64,000 nt of DNA from JAIBJN01 sp963802795 (GTDB lineage Bacteria; Actinomycetota; Thermoleophilia; Gaiellales; Gaiellaceae). A model generated the notes under the pieces. The model made no database searches. It worked only from the letters and a program-made list of their open reading frames with translations, and was not told where the DNA came from. Positions 19,378 through 30,151 of the stretch are shown here, one piece after another. Numbering within the stretch: position 1 is the first letter of the stretch; each line of letters starts with the position of its first letter. The position numbers were made by a program, and so were the translations under genes. The stretch lies in contig CAWDJV010000005.1 of the NCBI GenBank assembly GCA_963802795.1, forward strand, positions 186,001-250,000, in the 5' to 3' direction.

Positions 19378-22300
19378 ATGGCGGGCGAAGTGAGCGCACG
19401 CCGCCGTATCGGGATTCGGTTCGGCGCGACCGCCGTCGTTGCCGCCCTCATGTTGGTCGTGGCGGCTTCCTCGACGCCGGCCGCCCCCGGCGTGTTCTCG
19501 TTCGACCGCCTCCGTCTCGGAGGCGCTTCGGGGCCGGAGAACTACCTCTTTACCGCGGGCGACGTGATCGTCCCCGAGGGCGGAGCCGACACCGGCTCGT
19601 ACTACAAGTTCATCGTGACCGACTCCGCGGGCGCTGTCCGCAACGGCTCGTTCCCGTGCACGCCGGCCGCGAGCTTCACGACGGCCGGCAACAGCTACAC
19701 GATCAAGGCAACTGATCCCGTCTCGACGAAGACACCCTGGAAGTACACGCTCAACCAGTACGCCAACTCGACATGCACGGGGACCGCGGCCAAGACCGCC
19801 TCGAAGAACCTCAACGTCCCGAGGCTGAGCGCCTACGCCGACTCCGCGCTGACGACCCCGAGGTCGACGTTCCCTGCCGGAGCGACCGCGTACACGACGA
19901 TTGACGGTCTCACCTCTGCCACGGACGACTGGAGCACCACGTGGATCCTCCCTTCGAGCTCGACGGCGTGCGCGAACACCGCCGGGACCGACCGCGCCGA
20001 CGTCACCACGCAGGGGCGCTTGCCAAAGACTGCGGGCGGCTTCCTCATGTATGCGCCAGCTTCTGCCACGAGCAACGGCGCCTGGAACCGAGACGTGAAC
20101 TACGAGGCGAGGCCGTGCCCGGCGTTCGCGGCCGGCAACCAGGGAAGCTGGAAGCTCCGCGTCGAGCGCGACGCGACCCATTTCGTCGTCCTGTCCGCAT
20201 TCGGAGTCGACACAACGCCGCCGCCGACGCCGTCGATCGACTCCGGCCCGACGGGCGCGACCAACTCGACCGGCGCCGGCTTCGCCTTCTCCTCGACGGA
20301 GGCGGGCGTCAGCTTCCTCTGCCAGCTCGACGGCGGCGGATATGCGGGCTGCATCACCCCGAAGGCGTACGCGGGACTGAACGACGGCTCGCACCAGTTC
20401 AACGTCAAGTCCCGGGACGCGGCCGGCAACGAAAGCGGTGTCGCCTCCCGCACATGGACGATCGACGCGACCCCGCCGCCGACGCCGTCGATCGGCTCTG
20501 GCCCGACCGGAGCGACCAACTCGACCGGCGCCGGCTTCGCCTTCTCCTCGACGGAGGCGGGCGTCGGCTTCCTCTGCCAGCTCGACGGGGTTGGGTACTC
20601 GAGCTGCATCACCCCCGCGAGCTACGCGGGGCTTGCCGACGGCTCGCATACCTTCAGCGTCAAGTCGCGTGACACGGCCGGCAACGAGAGCGTGGCCGCG
20701 TCGCGCACATGGACGATTGACACGATCGCACCGCCGGCGCCTTCGATCGACTCAGGCCCGAGCGGAACGACCAGCGCCGGCAGCGCGAGCTTCGGGTTCT
20801 CCTCGACGGAGGCAGGTGTCAGCCATCACTGCCGGCTCGACGGGGGCGGGTACACCGCCTGTACCAGCCCGACGATCTACAGCGGGCTGATCGACGGCTC
20901 GCACTCCTTCGTCGTCAAGTCTCAGGACGGCGCCGGCAACGAGAGCGCCGCCGCCTCGCGCGGTTGGACCGTCGACACGGTCGCGCCCGGAGTGACTCTG
21001 GCGTCCCCGCCGGACGGGAGCACGACGTCGAGCGCGACGCCGACCTTCAGCGGTGCCGCCGGAACCGCGGCCGGCGACTCGGCGACCGTGAACGTGAAGG
21101 TCTTCGAGGGCCCCACGGCAACCGGGATCCCGATCGAGGTTCTCACGGCGACGCGAGACGGTGGCACATACTCGGTCGACGCCTCGCCGCCGCTCGCCGG
21201 CGGGACCTACACCGCACGCGCCGAACAGAGCGACACCGCGGACAACACCGGTCAGAGCACCGCGCACACGTTCACCGTCGCCGCGGCGCCGGCGCCGCCT
21301 GCGAACACGTCGGTGCCGACGATCGCCGGCGTGGCCGCGTGACGGGGAAACGCTGACGGCCGACGCGGGCGTGTGGAGCGGCACGGAGCCGATTGCGTAC
21401 GCGTATCAGTGGCGTCGGTGCGATGCGGTGGGCGACGACTGTGCCGATATCGCGAGCGCGACGGGCCAGTCCTACACGCTCGCACCGGCCGATGTCGGCT
21501 CGAGCGTGCGGGTGGCCGTCACCGCCGCCAACGCCGGCGGCTCCAGCGGCGCCGCCTCGGCCCAGACCGGGCTTGTGGCCGCCGCCGCGCCGGCCAACAC
21601 GGCTGCGCCCTCGATCGCCGGCAGCTCGCTCGAAGGCGCCACGCTCACCGCCGACCCTGGCAACTGGACAGGGACACCGCCGATCAGCTACGCCTACCGG
21701 TGGCGCCGCTGCGACCTCGCCGGCGGCGACTGCGCGGATATCAACGGCGCCGCGGCGGAGACGTACACGCTCACCCTCGCCGACGTGGGCGCCACGATCC
21801 GAGTCGTCGCTACCGCGTCGAACAGTGCCGACTCCACCAGCGCCACCTCCGCTCAGACGCTGGCCGTCATGGCGGTGCCGGTCGCGCCGGCCAATACCGG
21901 GGCGCCGACCGTGAGCGGTACCGCGCAGGTGGGTCACACGCTTAGCGCCGACCCCGGCACGTGGACTGGGACGCAGCCGATCAGCTACGCCTACCGGTGG
22001 CGCCGCTGCGACTCCGGCGGTGCCGGCTGTGCCGACATCGTGCCCGCGGGCGCACAGACGTACATCCTCGCCTCTAACGACGTCGGCGCGACTATCCGCG
22101 TCGTCGTCACCGCGTCCAACAGCGCCGGGTCGGACAGCGCCACCTCCGCGCAGACGGCGATCGTGCAGGCTGCTCCGGTCCTGCCGGTGACGACAATCGA
22201 AACCGGCCCACCGGACCCCTCCAAGTCCAGCGCGGCCAGCTTCGGCTTCTCGGCCGACAAGCCGGGCGCGACCTTCGAGTGCAGACTCGACGCCGCCTCC

Positions 22301-25300
22301 TTCATCGCCTGCACGAGCCCGCGGAGCTACACGGACTTGGCCGAGGGTGTGCACAGCTTCCAGGTCAGGGCGACCGACTCCGCCGGCCTCGAGGGCGCGC
22401 CCTCGACCTACGACTGGATCGTCGACCTGACCGCGCCGCAACCGAGTCTGACCAGCCCTGCACCTGCCGACGCAACCGCCGACACCACCCCCACCTTCTC
22501 CGGCCAGGCGGGAGTCCAGAGCGGCGACCTGGGCAGTGTCGTCGTGTCCGTCTACGCCGGCGCCAACACTCTCGGCACGCTCATGCAGACGCTCACCGCC
22601 GCCCGGCAGCCTGACGGGTCTTACGCGGTCGAGGCAAGCGCTCCCCTCGCCACCGGAACCTATAGCGCCGAGGCAGAGCAGCTCGACGCCGCCGGCAACG
22701 CCGGCCGCTCGGTCGCGGTCACGTTCACGATCGATACGAGCGCGCCGACCGTAACCCTCACCGCTCCCGCGGACGGCAGCTCGACGACGGGCGCGACTCC
22801 CACCTTCGCGGGGCTCGCAGGCAGCGGCCCAGGCGACAACAGCGGCGTCGTGGTCAAGGTCTACGCCGGTGCAAGTGCCGGCGGTCTTCCGATTCAGGTG
22901 TTGACGACCACACGCGCCGCGGACGGCGGGTACGGCGTCGACGCCTCGGCTGCGCTCGCCGACGGGCTCTACACCGCGCAGGCCGAGCAGGCCGACGTGG
23001 CGGGCAACCTCGGGCGCTCGGCCCCGACAACGTTCCGCATCGACACGACGCCTCCCAGCGTGACGATCGTCTCACCGGAACCGGGCGGCAGCACCCCACA
23101 GGCGAGCGTCACCTTCCAGGGCATCGTGGGTACGGCTGTCGGCGACAACCCCGGCGTCACGCTCCGTGTCTACGCGGGCACCGCAGCGACGGGAACGCCC
23201 GTACAGACGCTCAACGCCACCGTGAGCGGATCCCAGTGGACCACGACCGCCAACCCACTGGCGGAGGGCCCATACACCGCACGGGCCGAGCAGGCGGACA
23301 CCATGGGCAACGTTGGACGAAGCGCGCCGGTGACGTTCACGGTGGTGAGGCTGTACCGCGACGAGGTCCTGGCTGACTCTCCGCGCGCCTACTGGCGACT
23401 CGGCGAAAGCTCCGGGACGACGGCGGCCAGTCAGACCGGAACAGGCGGCGGGACGTATCTCGGTGGATCCACGCTGAATCAAGCCGGAGCGCTGAGCGGC
23501 GATCCGAACACGGCGGCGCAGTTCAACGGAGTCGGCGGAAACGTGCGGATTCCCAACTCGAGCGCACTGAATCCCACGACCGCACTTTCGCTCGAGGCCT
23601 GGGTGAAGCCCGACGCCCTGCCGACCGCATCGGCCAGCATCCTCCGGAAGGGCGCGCCGATGTTGCTACGGCTGACCCCGAGTGGAGGCGTCACGTTCCG
23701 CCTGACCAAGGGCGGCGCCGTCAACGAAGTCTCCACGGGCGGAGCGCTGATCGCGCCGGCGCAGTGGTCGCACATCGTGTCGACCTGGGACGGTGCGACG
23801 ATGAAGGTCTACATCAACGCGACTCTGCGGGCGAGCGCGTCCCTCGCCGGGCCGATCGACTCGGGCACGGACAGCTTCCACCTCGCCTCGAGCTACGGCT
23901 CCTACGACTTCTTCGCCGGCGCCATCGACGAGGCGGCGCTCTATCCCGCCGCGCTTACCCAGGCGCGCGTCCAAGCGCATTACAACCGGGCGCGGCTCAT
24001 CAACAGCGGCGCCCCGAACGTCACACTCGCCAGCCCGGCCGACGGGAGCGCCCACACGGACGCACGGCCGACTTTCGCCGGAGCCGCCGGCACAGACGAC
24101 GGCGACTCCGCCATCGTCCGCGTGCGGCTCTGGGCGGGGGCGTCGCCGACCGGTGACACCGTCGCAGTGCTCGAGGCGACGAGACTAGGAGAATCCTGGT
24201 CGGTCCAGCCCGGCGCGCCGCTCGCCAACGGGACGTACACGGCGCGCGCCGAGCAAGCGAACGACATCGGCTTCATCGGCACGAGCTCACTGGTCACGTT
24301 CCGAGTCGACGCTGCGCCGCCGGTCGTGACGGTCACCAGCCCGGTGAACGGTAGCCAGACGTTCGACCGGATCCCCATCTTCGAGGGCGGGGCAGGCGCG
24401 GCAATCGGCGACGCCAGTAACGTCTCCGTGCGCATCTTCTCGGGCTCCGGGACGGGCGGTCCTCTCCTCGACACGCTCACCGGGACCTCTGTTGGAGGCA
24501 ACTGGTCCGCTCGTCCGTCCGCGCCTCTGGCTCCCGGGGCCTACACGATCCAGGCCGAGCAGCGTGACGACGTCGGGAATCTCGGCACGAGTCCAGCAGT
24601 GACCTTCACCGTGTTGGAGTCCAGGTACCGAACAGAGGTGATGGCGGACCAGCCGCGTGCGTACTGGCGACTCGGAGAATCGACGGGCACGACGGCTGCA
24701 AGCGAGACGCAAACCAACGCCGGCACGTATCTAAATGGTGTCAGGCTCCGCGTCGACGGCGCGGTTCGGCCGGACACCAACAAGGCAGTTTCACTCGACG
24801 GCGTCAACGACAACGTTCGGGCACCGAACTCAACGAGCCTCAATCCGACCACTGCCATATCCGTCGAGGCGTGGGTCAACCCGTCCGCACTGCCGGCTTC
24901 GAGCGCCACGATCGTTCGCAAGGGAACGCAGTACCTGCTGCGTGTGACCTCGACAGGCGTGATCGCGTTCCGCATCTACAAGGCGGGTGCCGCGATCGAG
25001 GTGCTCAGTCCTTCAGGCGCGCTCTCTACGGGGAACTGGCGTCACGTCGTGGCCACCTGGGACGGCGTCAACATGGCGATCTACGTAGACGGCAGCCTGC
25101 GCGCGAGCCGCGCGCTCAGCGGGCCTGGCGACTCCGGGACCGAGGCGCTCCACATCGGAGCGAGCTATGGGAGCTACGACTTCTTCGCCGGTGCCGTCGA
25201 CGACGTCGCGGTATACGGCTCGGCGCTGTCGCAGGGGCGTATCCAGGCGCATTACGACACGGTGGACGCTCGACCGCCGTCGGTACGGCTGGACACGCCG

Positions 25301-26383
25301 GCGGCCGGCACGACGATGGGCTCGACGCCGAACTTCGGAGGTCTCGCCGGAACGGCGCTCGGCGACGCGGGGAGCGTCACCGTGAAGGTTTACGCGGGCA
25401 CGACCGCGACCGGAACACCCGTCGGCACCTACCCGGCCGAGGTGCGAAGCTCAGGCGCCTACTCCGTGCAGACGACGAGCCCCTTGGTCAGCGGCACGTA
25501 CACGGCCCAAGCAGAGCAGCTCGACCAAAGCGGCATCGTGGGCCTGAGCCAGCCTGCGACGTTCACCGTCGACGCAACCGCCGACCCTGCGCTGATTGCA
25601 GCAGGCGACATCGCCGGTTGTGATTCTTCCGGCGACGAGGCCACGGCGGCGCTCCTGGACCGGCTGCCCGGGGTCGTTCAGACTGTCGGAGACCACGCGT
25701 ACGAGGACGGCAGTCCCCTCCTCTTCGCCAATTGCTACGACCCGAGCTGGGGTCGCCACAAGGCTCGCACGCATCCGTCGGTGGGCGACCACGACTACGG
25801 GACCGCGGACGCTTCGGGCTACTTCAACTACTTCGGCACGGCGGCGTCGCCTGGAAGCAACGGCTATTACTCATACGATCTCGGCGCCTGGCACATCGTC
25901 GTGACCAACGGCATCTGCGGCGAGGTTCCTGGTGGATGCGAGGCCGACTCACCCCAGGATCGCTGGCTTATCCAGGACCTCGCAGCCCATCCCACCCAGT
26001 GCACGCTCGGCGTCATCGCAGGTCCCCGTTTCTCCTCCGGGGCCACCCACGGCAGCGAGCCCGAGTTCGAGCGCATGTGGCAGGACTTCTATGACGCGGG
26101 AGCAGACGTGATTCTGAGCGCCGACGACCACATCTACGAGCGCTTCGCGCGCCAGACGCCCGATGGAACCCGCGACGACATCCGCGGACTCAGAGGGTTC
26201 GTCGTGGGGACCGGCGGACGCTCGCACTATCCGATCGGTACGGTCGCGGCCAACTCCGAGGTGCGCAACAACGACACGTTCGGCGTGCTCAAGCTCACGC
26301 TCCACGCCGGCAGCTACTCGTGGCAGTTCGTGCCCGAAGCGGGGAAGACGTTCACCGACTCCGGAGTCGAGAGCTGCCACTAG
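19378..26383 (+). CDS. Giant secreted mosaic protein: Ig-like repeats, two LamG domains, metallophosphatase-like C-terminus (one frameshift)
   Basis: A signal segment (FGATAVVAALMLVVAASSTP) opens a protein of ~2,330 residues. In order: a unique N-terminal domain; three FAFSSTEAG...C-type modules (20214-20995); an Ig-like module; three SYAYRWRRCD modules (21345-22170); a further FECRLD module; three Ig-like modules; LamG 1 (RAYWRLGESSGTTAAS, ~23350-24000); two Ig-like modules; LamG 2 (~24620-25260); one Ig-like module; and a calcineurin-like domain from ~25580. The frame shifts once near 21335 (GVA then RDGETLTADAG). The phosphatase domain has GDHAY, VGDHDY, IAGPRFSSG and SADDHIYERF, so several usual metal ligands are changed. 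Likely surface-exposed adhesin or glycan-binding protein. Confidence 0.82.
20214..20995 (+). repeat. Three tandem ~85-residue modules (about 255 bp each) in the giant protein gene
   Basis: Each unit begins PPPTPSIDSGPTGATNSTG or similar and contains FSSTEAGVxxxCxLDG and AGNES. The first two copies are nearly identical at DNA level over their 5' halves (starts near 20221 and 20476), which indicates recent duplication. The third copy is more diverged. Confidence 0.8.
21345..22170 (+). repeat. Three tandem Ig-like modules with SYAYRWRRCD signature
   Basis: Each ~92-residue unit follows the plan GxTLTADPGxWxGTxPISYAYRWRRCD, then C-A-D-I, then YTLxxxDVGATIRVVxTASNS. Such units are frequent in secreted proteins of soil actinobacteria. 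The paired cysteines in RRCD...CADI probably form a disulfide. Confidence 0.8.
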
Positions 26384-26385
26384 GA

Positions 26386-26741
26386 ATCCGGCACGTAGCC
26401 CCGGCTTTATCGACAGTTGCCGTCCTTCTGTTTGCGCTGGCCTCGTCAGGTACGCCGGTAGATGCGGCAACGGTGGCGACGAGCTCGGTGACTCCCGCGG
26501 CGGATACGTAAAGACCAACTGGAACGAGACCGGACTCACTTACAACAACGCACCCTCGTACTCGAGCACGATCACCGGCTCGTCCGGTCCGCTCGTGGCG
26601 GGAGTGCGCACCACCGTCGACGTCAGCGCTCTGTCTCCGGCCCTGGGCACGGAACATGTCCTGGCCGAGGCCTCGGGTCACACCGGGGGTCGCGGGCGCG
26701 CGATGCTTCGGGTCGAGGTACCGCCGGCGTGCGCTTCCTAG
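26386..26741 (+). pseudogene. Relic of a DNRLRE-domain surface protein
   Basis: The 354 bases after the giant protein gene are not empty. One frame encodes a signal-peptide-like stretch (STVAVLLFALASSGTPVDAAT) followed by SSVTPAADT, the usual first residues of a DNRLRE repeat. A stop follows at 26509, and the neighbouring frame continues YVKTNWNETGLTYNNAPSY, a motif from the middle of the same domain type, then VDVSALSP and LRVEVPP. About 70-90 residues of the domain are missing between the two parts, and no start codon precedes the signal sequence. This points to a gene that lost its start and an internal segment. Confidence 0.5.
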
Positions 26742-27112
26742 CCGCCACCCCAGGGGTCGTCGATCAGGATTCGCCAGCCGCCATCCGGTGCGCGGCGGAG
26801 GACGTCGGCGCTGTGGCCGCGCATTTCGACCGGGGTGCCGTCGGGCTGCATGCCCTCGAGCTGCCAGCGGTTCTGGACGAGCGCCACCTCCCCGGCGGTC
26901 AAGACCTTGGTGATCTCGCCGTGCAGCCGCGGCTTCAACGCTGCGAGCTGCTGGAGAGCACCCCGAATCGCCGCCAGGCCCGTCACCTCCTCGCCGGGCT
27001 GGGGCGCAAGAGTCGCCTCCGGCTCGTAGAGAGCGATCGCGTCGTTCACGTCCCCGCGGACGAGGGCTGCGGTAAACAGCTCGATGACCTGCTCTGGACT
27101 ATCAGCTCTCAT
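26738..27112 (-). CDS. SnoaL-like/NTF2-fold protein (DUF4440 type)
   Basis: 124 residues. The sequence MRADSPEQVIELFTAALVRGDVNDAIALYEPEATL is the standard opening of SnoaL-like cone-shaped NTF2-fold proteins, followed by GLAAIRGALQQL and a C-terminal GGWRILIDDPWG. Such proteins are small isomerases, hydrolases or ligand binders; no catalytic residue can be assigned. ATG 27112 is supported by AAGGAGG nine to ten bases upstream, and this excludes the longer upstream frame. It is divergent from a MarR regulator gene, with direct repeats in between, so it is probably that regulator's target. Confidence 0.8.
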   Translation of the reverse strand: MRADSPEQVIELFTAALVRGDVNDAIALYEPEATLAPQPGEEVTGLAAIRGALQQLAALKPRLHGEITKVLTAGEVALVQNRWQLEGMQPDGTPVEMRGHSADVLRRAPDGGWRILIDDPWGGG

Positions 27113-27153
27113 TGCTACCTCTACCTCCTTGTCGAGCGCTGCTGGAGCACGAG

Positions 27154-27190
27154 TAACTAGTCTGCTATCGTACCACTTAGTCTGATATGA
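27154..27190. promoter_or_regulatory. Direct repeats in the SnoaL/marR divergent promoter region
   Basis: TAGTCTGCTAT (27158-27168) and TAGTCTGATAT (27178-27188) differ at one of 11 bases and are 20 bp apart, on the same face of the helix. They lie between two divergent starts in an AT-richer stretch that stands out from the surrounding GC-rich sequence. A likely operator of the adjacent MarR protein and/or overlapping promoter elements. Confidence 0.45.
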
Positions 27191-27205
27191 GAGCAAATGA
27201 GAAGC

Positions 27206-27671
27206 ATGGCTAGAGGGGGGACGAGCGAGTCGCGGCGTCAGGAGCGGCGCGGCGACACGGGAGGACCTCGGCTTCCTGCTTGCGAAGGCAAGCCAGCGCT
27301 GGAACGAGCTTCTCTATGAGCGCTTCGTCGCCGCCGGCTATCCAGACGTACGGCCCTCGTACGGATCGATCCTCCTCCCCCTGTTCGAGGAGGACGGCCT
27401 CCGCATGGGTGAGCTCGCCGCCCGTGCTCGCCTGAGCAAGCAGACGATGACGACGATGGTGCGCCTGCTCGAGCGCGACGGCCTCGTCGAGCGTCGCGCC
27501 GACCCGAGCGACGGCCGGGCCGCACTCGTCTTCCTCACAGAGCGCGCGCGCAGCTTCCGCCCGGTGGCGGAGGCGACGCTCGCCGAGCTCGACCGGCTGG
27601 TCGTCAGAATGCTGACCGCACGCGGTCGGGACGAGGTGCGTGACGCGCTGCGCGCGCTCGCAGACCTCTGA
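27206..27671 (+). CDS. MarR-family transcriptional regulator (one frameshift)
   Basis: ATG 27206 starts MARGGTSESRR, then a run of six G (27215-27220) appears to hold one extra base. Reading on in the corrected frame gives EDLGFLLAKASQRWNELLYERF, then the winged helix (LSKQTMTTMVRLLERDGLVERRADPSDGRA) and a C-terminal dimerisation helix. Total ~154 residues. DPSDGRA is the wing motif typical of MarR. It likely represses itself and the divergent SnoaL-like gene through the repeats at 27158-27188. The frameshift is best explained as a homopolymer error. Confidence 0.75.
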
Positions 27672-27724
27672 ACGCCGCCGGCGCGCAGTGTGACGCGTGT
27701 TTTCGACGAAGTAGGCTGGGCCCG

Positions 27725-28631
27725 GTGCGCGGGCAGCCACTTGCCCTGATTGGAGTTCCGACAAGCGCGGGTGCCTTCGCACCCGGTCAGGAGCGCGCGC
27801 CCGGGGCGCTGCGCGACGCGGGGTTGCTCGAGCTGCTCAGGGATGCCGGGATCGACGTCCGCGACCGCGGGGATCGCCAGGTCTGGCGCTGGCGGCCGGA
27901 TCGGGAGAATCCACGCTCCCAGAACCTCGGAGCCGTCGTCGAGATCGTGCAGGATACCGCCCGCCGGGTCGCGGCGGCGGTAGCGGAGGGCGAGGCGACG
28001 CTGGTGCTGGGCGGCGACTGTACGGTCGGGATCGGCACGGTCGCCGGGCATGTCAGAGAGTGGTGGATCGACCGGGCTGTTCTATTTCGACGCGCACGCC
28101 GATCTGAACACGCCCACAAGCGTGCACGAGGGTGCGCTCGACTGGATGGGGATGGCGCACATGCTCGGCGAGGAGGGCGCAGCCCCGGAGCTCGTCGAAG
28201 TGGGAGCGACGGTCCCGCTGCTCGATGCGGCACAGGTGGTTGTCTTCGGCTGGGGCGCCGAGCAGGCGACCGAACACGAGCGGAAGGCGGTCGAACGCCT
28301 CTCGCTCGAAGCCGTCCCGGCGGATGAGGTGAGAGCGGATCCAGCCGCCGCTGCCACTCGCGCTCTCGACCTGCTCGAGGAGCGGGCGAACCGCTTCGTC
28401 GTTCACTTCGACGTCGACGTGATCGACTTCACGGACGCGCCGCTCTCCGAGAATCCGGGCCGCAACGAAGGGCTTGCCTACGACGACGCCGTTCGAGCAC
28501 TCGAAGTGGTTCTCGGGTCGCCAAGGCTCGCGGGACTCACACTCACCGAGCTAAACCCGGACCACGCAGCCGCTGCTGCCGGCAGCGTCGATCGGCTAAC
28601 GGCCGATCTGGCGCGGCTCCTCTCCCAGTAG
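27725..28631 (+). CDS. Arginase/agmatinase/formiminoglutamase family protein (one frameshift)
   Basis: GTG 27725 opens the ureohydrolase fold: GVPTSAGAFAPGQERAPGALRDAG and VLGGDCTVGIGTVAGHV, then, after a frame change near 28055, GLFYFDAHADLNTP and VHFDVDVIDF. Aspartate metal ligands in DAHAD and DVDVID are intact. The first block reads GGDC in place of GGDH, a variant that occurs in a subgroup of the family. About 300 residues. It should hydrolyse a guanidino or formimino substrate, though the subgroup's substrate is not settled. Convergent with the FAD oxidase gene, only 11 bases apart. Confidence 0.78.
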
Positions 28632-28642
28632 CCTGCGGGCGC

Positions 28643-30046
28643 TCAGGGCTCGATGTTCTGGTTGAGCCTGAAGAAGTTGGTCGGGTCGTAGGCGCGCTTG
28701 AGCTCGACCAGCCGCTCGTACTTCGCGGCGCCGTAGGCCTGTCGGACGCGGTCGGGCCCCTCGTCGCCCAGGAAGTTGACATAGACACGGTCGCGCGCGT
28801 GCGGCTGCATGGCGTCGAAGAAATCGCGCGCCCAGGCGGTGTGCCGGTCGCCCTCTGGGTCGTCTTCGGTCCAGACGGCGTTGATGACGACGTTGTGCGT
28901 GGCGTCGCGCTGGCTGAAGGCGGTTGCGTCCTCTGGCACGCGACCGAGCGCCCCGCCGAGCTGGAGGATGATGGTGTATGAGCGTGGCGACGTGATCCGC
29001 GAGGTGTGGTCGATGAGCGTGTCGATCGCCCCGTCGGTGAGCGGCGGCAGCTCGACGGACTTCCAGTAGCGGTGCCAGCCGTGCGGCACCAACGGGTCGA
29101 ACATGGACTGCAGCGCCACGTAAGGCTTGGGCTCGAGCCGATCGACGATCGGGCTGCCGAACTCTTTCAGCGGCCGGACGACCTCGGCGCCGTCCTCAGG
29201 CGCCCCTGCGTAGCACGCGCCCACCATGACTATCGGCTTGCCGTGCACGTCCTCGGGCAGGAACGGCAGTGGCGGCGCGAGCTCGAGCTCGACGATCGTC
29301 GTGAGCTCGTCGGGCGCGGCAGCCGCGAGCTCGCGATAGAACCGCAGTACCTCCGGCGCGTCTTCGAGCGGGTGGAAGATCGGCCCGGCGAGTACGATCG
29401 GCCCGACCGGATGCAGGCGGTACTCGAACGACGTGACGATGCCGAAGTTACCGCCGCCGCCGCGCACTCCCCAGAACAGATCGTGGTTCTCGTCCTCGCT
29501 GGCGGTGACCAGCTCGCCATCCGCCGTGACGAGGTCGACGGAGAGCAGGTTGTCGACCGTCGCCCCGTACTTGCGCATCAACCAGCCGATCCCGCCCCCC
29601 AGGGTCAGCCCCGAAACGCCCGTGTGGCTCACGATTCCACCCACCGTCGCAAGCCCAAAGAGCTGGGTCTCGCGGTCGAGCTCGCCCCACAAAACGCCTG
29701 CCTCGGCGCGCGCCGTCCTAGCTTGTGGGTCGACGTGAATGCCTTTCATCGGCGAGAGGTCGATCAGGAGGCCGCCGTCGCAGAGCGCGTGACCGCCGAC
29801 CCCGTGACCACCCGAGCGGACCGCCACGAGCAGATCACGCTCGCGGGCGAACCGGACCGCGGCGGCGACGTCGGCGACGCCGGTGCAGCGGGCGATGCAG
29901 GCTGGGCGGCGGTCGATCGCGCCGTTCCAGATCGAGCGGGCCTCGTCGTAGCCTTCGTCCTCGGGGCCGATCACCGGGCCGTGGACGGAGTTGCGTAGAC
30001 GCTCGTCGTCGGTGGCCGCCGCCACCCTTGCCGTTTCGGTAGCCAT
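28643..30046 (-). CDS. FAD-linked oxidase with BBE-type C-terminus
   Basis: 467 residues of the PCMH/berberine-bridge-enzyme group. The FAD-binding part includes VRSGGHGVGGHA, whose first His is the usual covalent flavin attachment residue, GVSGLTLGGGIGWLMRKYG and GGGGNFGIVTSFEY. The C-terminus YDPTNFFRLNQNI is the BBE signature. Such enzymes oxidise sugars, alcohols or natural products using O2. It is divergent from an HxlR regulator, with repeated operator-like sites between them, suggesting local control. Confidence 0.87.
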   Translation of the reverse strand: MATETARVAAATDDERLRNSVHGPVIGPEDEGYDEARSIWNGAIDRRPACIARCTGVADVAAAVRFARERDLLVAVRSGGHGVGGHALCDGGLLIDLSPMKGIHVDPQARTARAEAGVLWGELDRETQLFGLATVGGIVSHTGVSGLTLGGGIGWLMRKYGATVDNLLSVDLVTADGELVTASEDENHDLFWGVRGGGGNFGIVTSFEYRLHPVGPIVLAGPIFHPLEDAPEVLRFYRELAAAAPDELTTIVELELAPPLPFLPEDVHGKPIVMVGACYAGAPEDGAEVVRPLKEFGSPIVDRLEPKPYVALQSMFDPLVPHGWHRYWKSVELPPLTDGAIDTLIDHTSRITSPRSYTIILQLGGALGRVPEDATAFSQRDATHNVVINAVWTEDDPEGDRHTAWARDFFDAMQPHARDRVYVNFLGDEGPDRVRQAYGAAKYERLVELKRAYDPTNFFRLNQNIEP

Positions 30047-30081
30047 GCGACGACGGTACGCGGAGTGCGCCGCGCCCGACT

Positions 30082-30119
30082 AGACCGAATTTCGAACCAA
30101 GTGGTCTGAATTCCGAACC
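30082..30119. promoter_or_regulatory. Operator-like direct repeats between FAD oxidase and HxlR genes
   Basis: AGACCGAATTTCGAACC (30082-30098) and GGTCTGAATTCCGAACC (30103-30119) are spaced 21 bp apart; the GAATTYCGAACC core is repeated. AGACC and GGTCT also form an inverted pair. The position between two divergent genes, one encoding a winged-helix regulator, fits an autoregulatory operator. Confidence 0.5.
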
Positions 30120-30151
30120 TAATGCGAATCCGGGGCTAGCATTCCCGGAGC

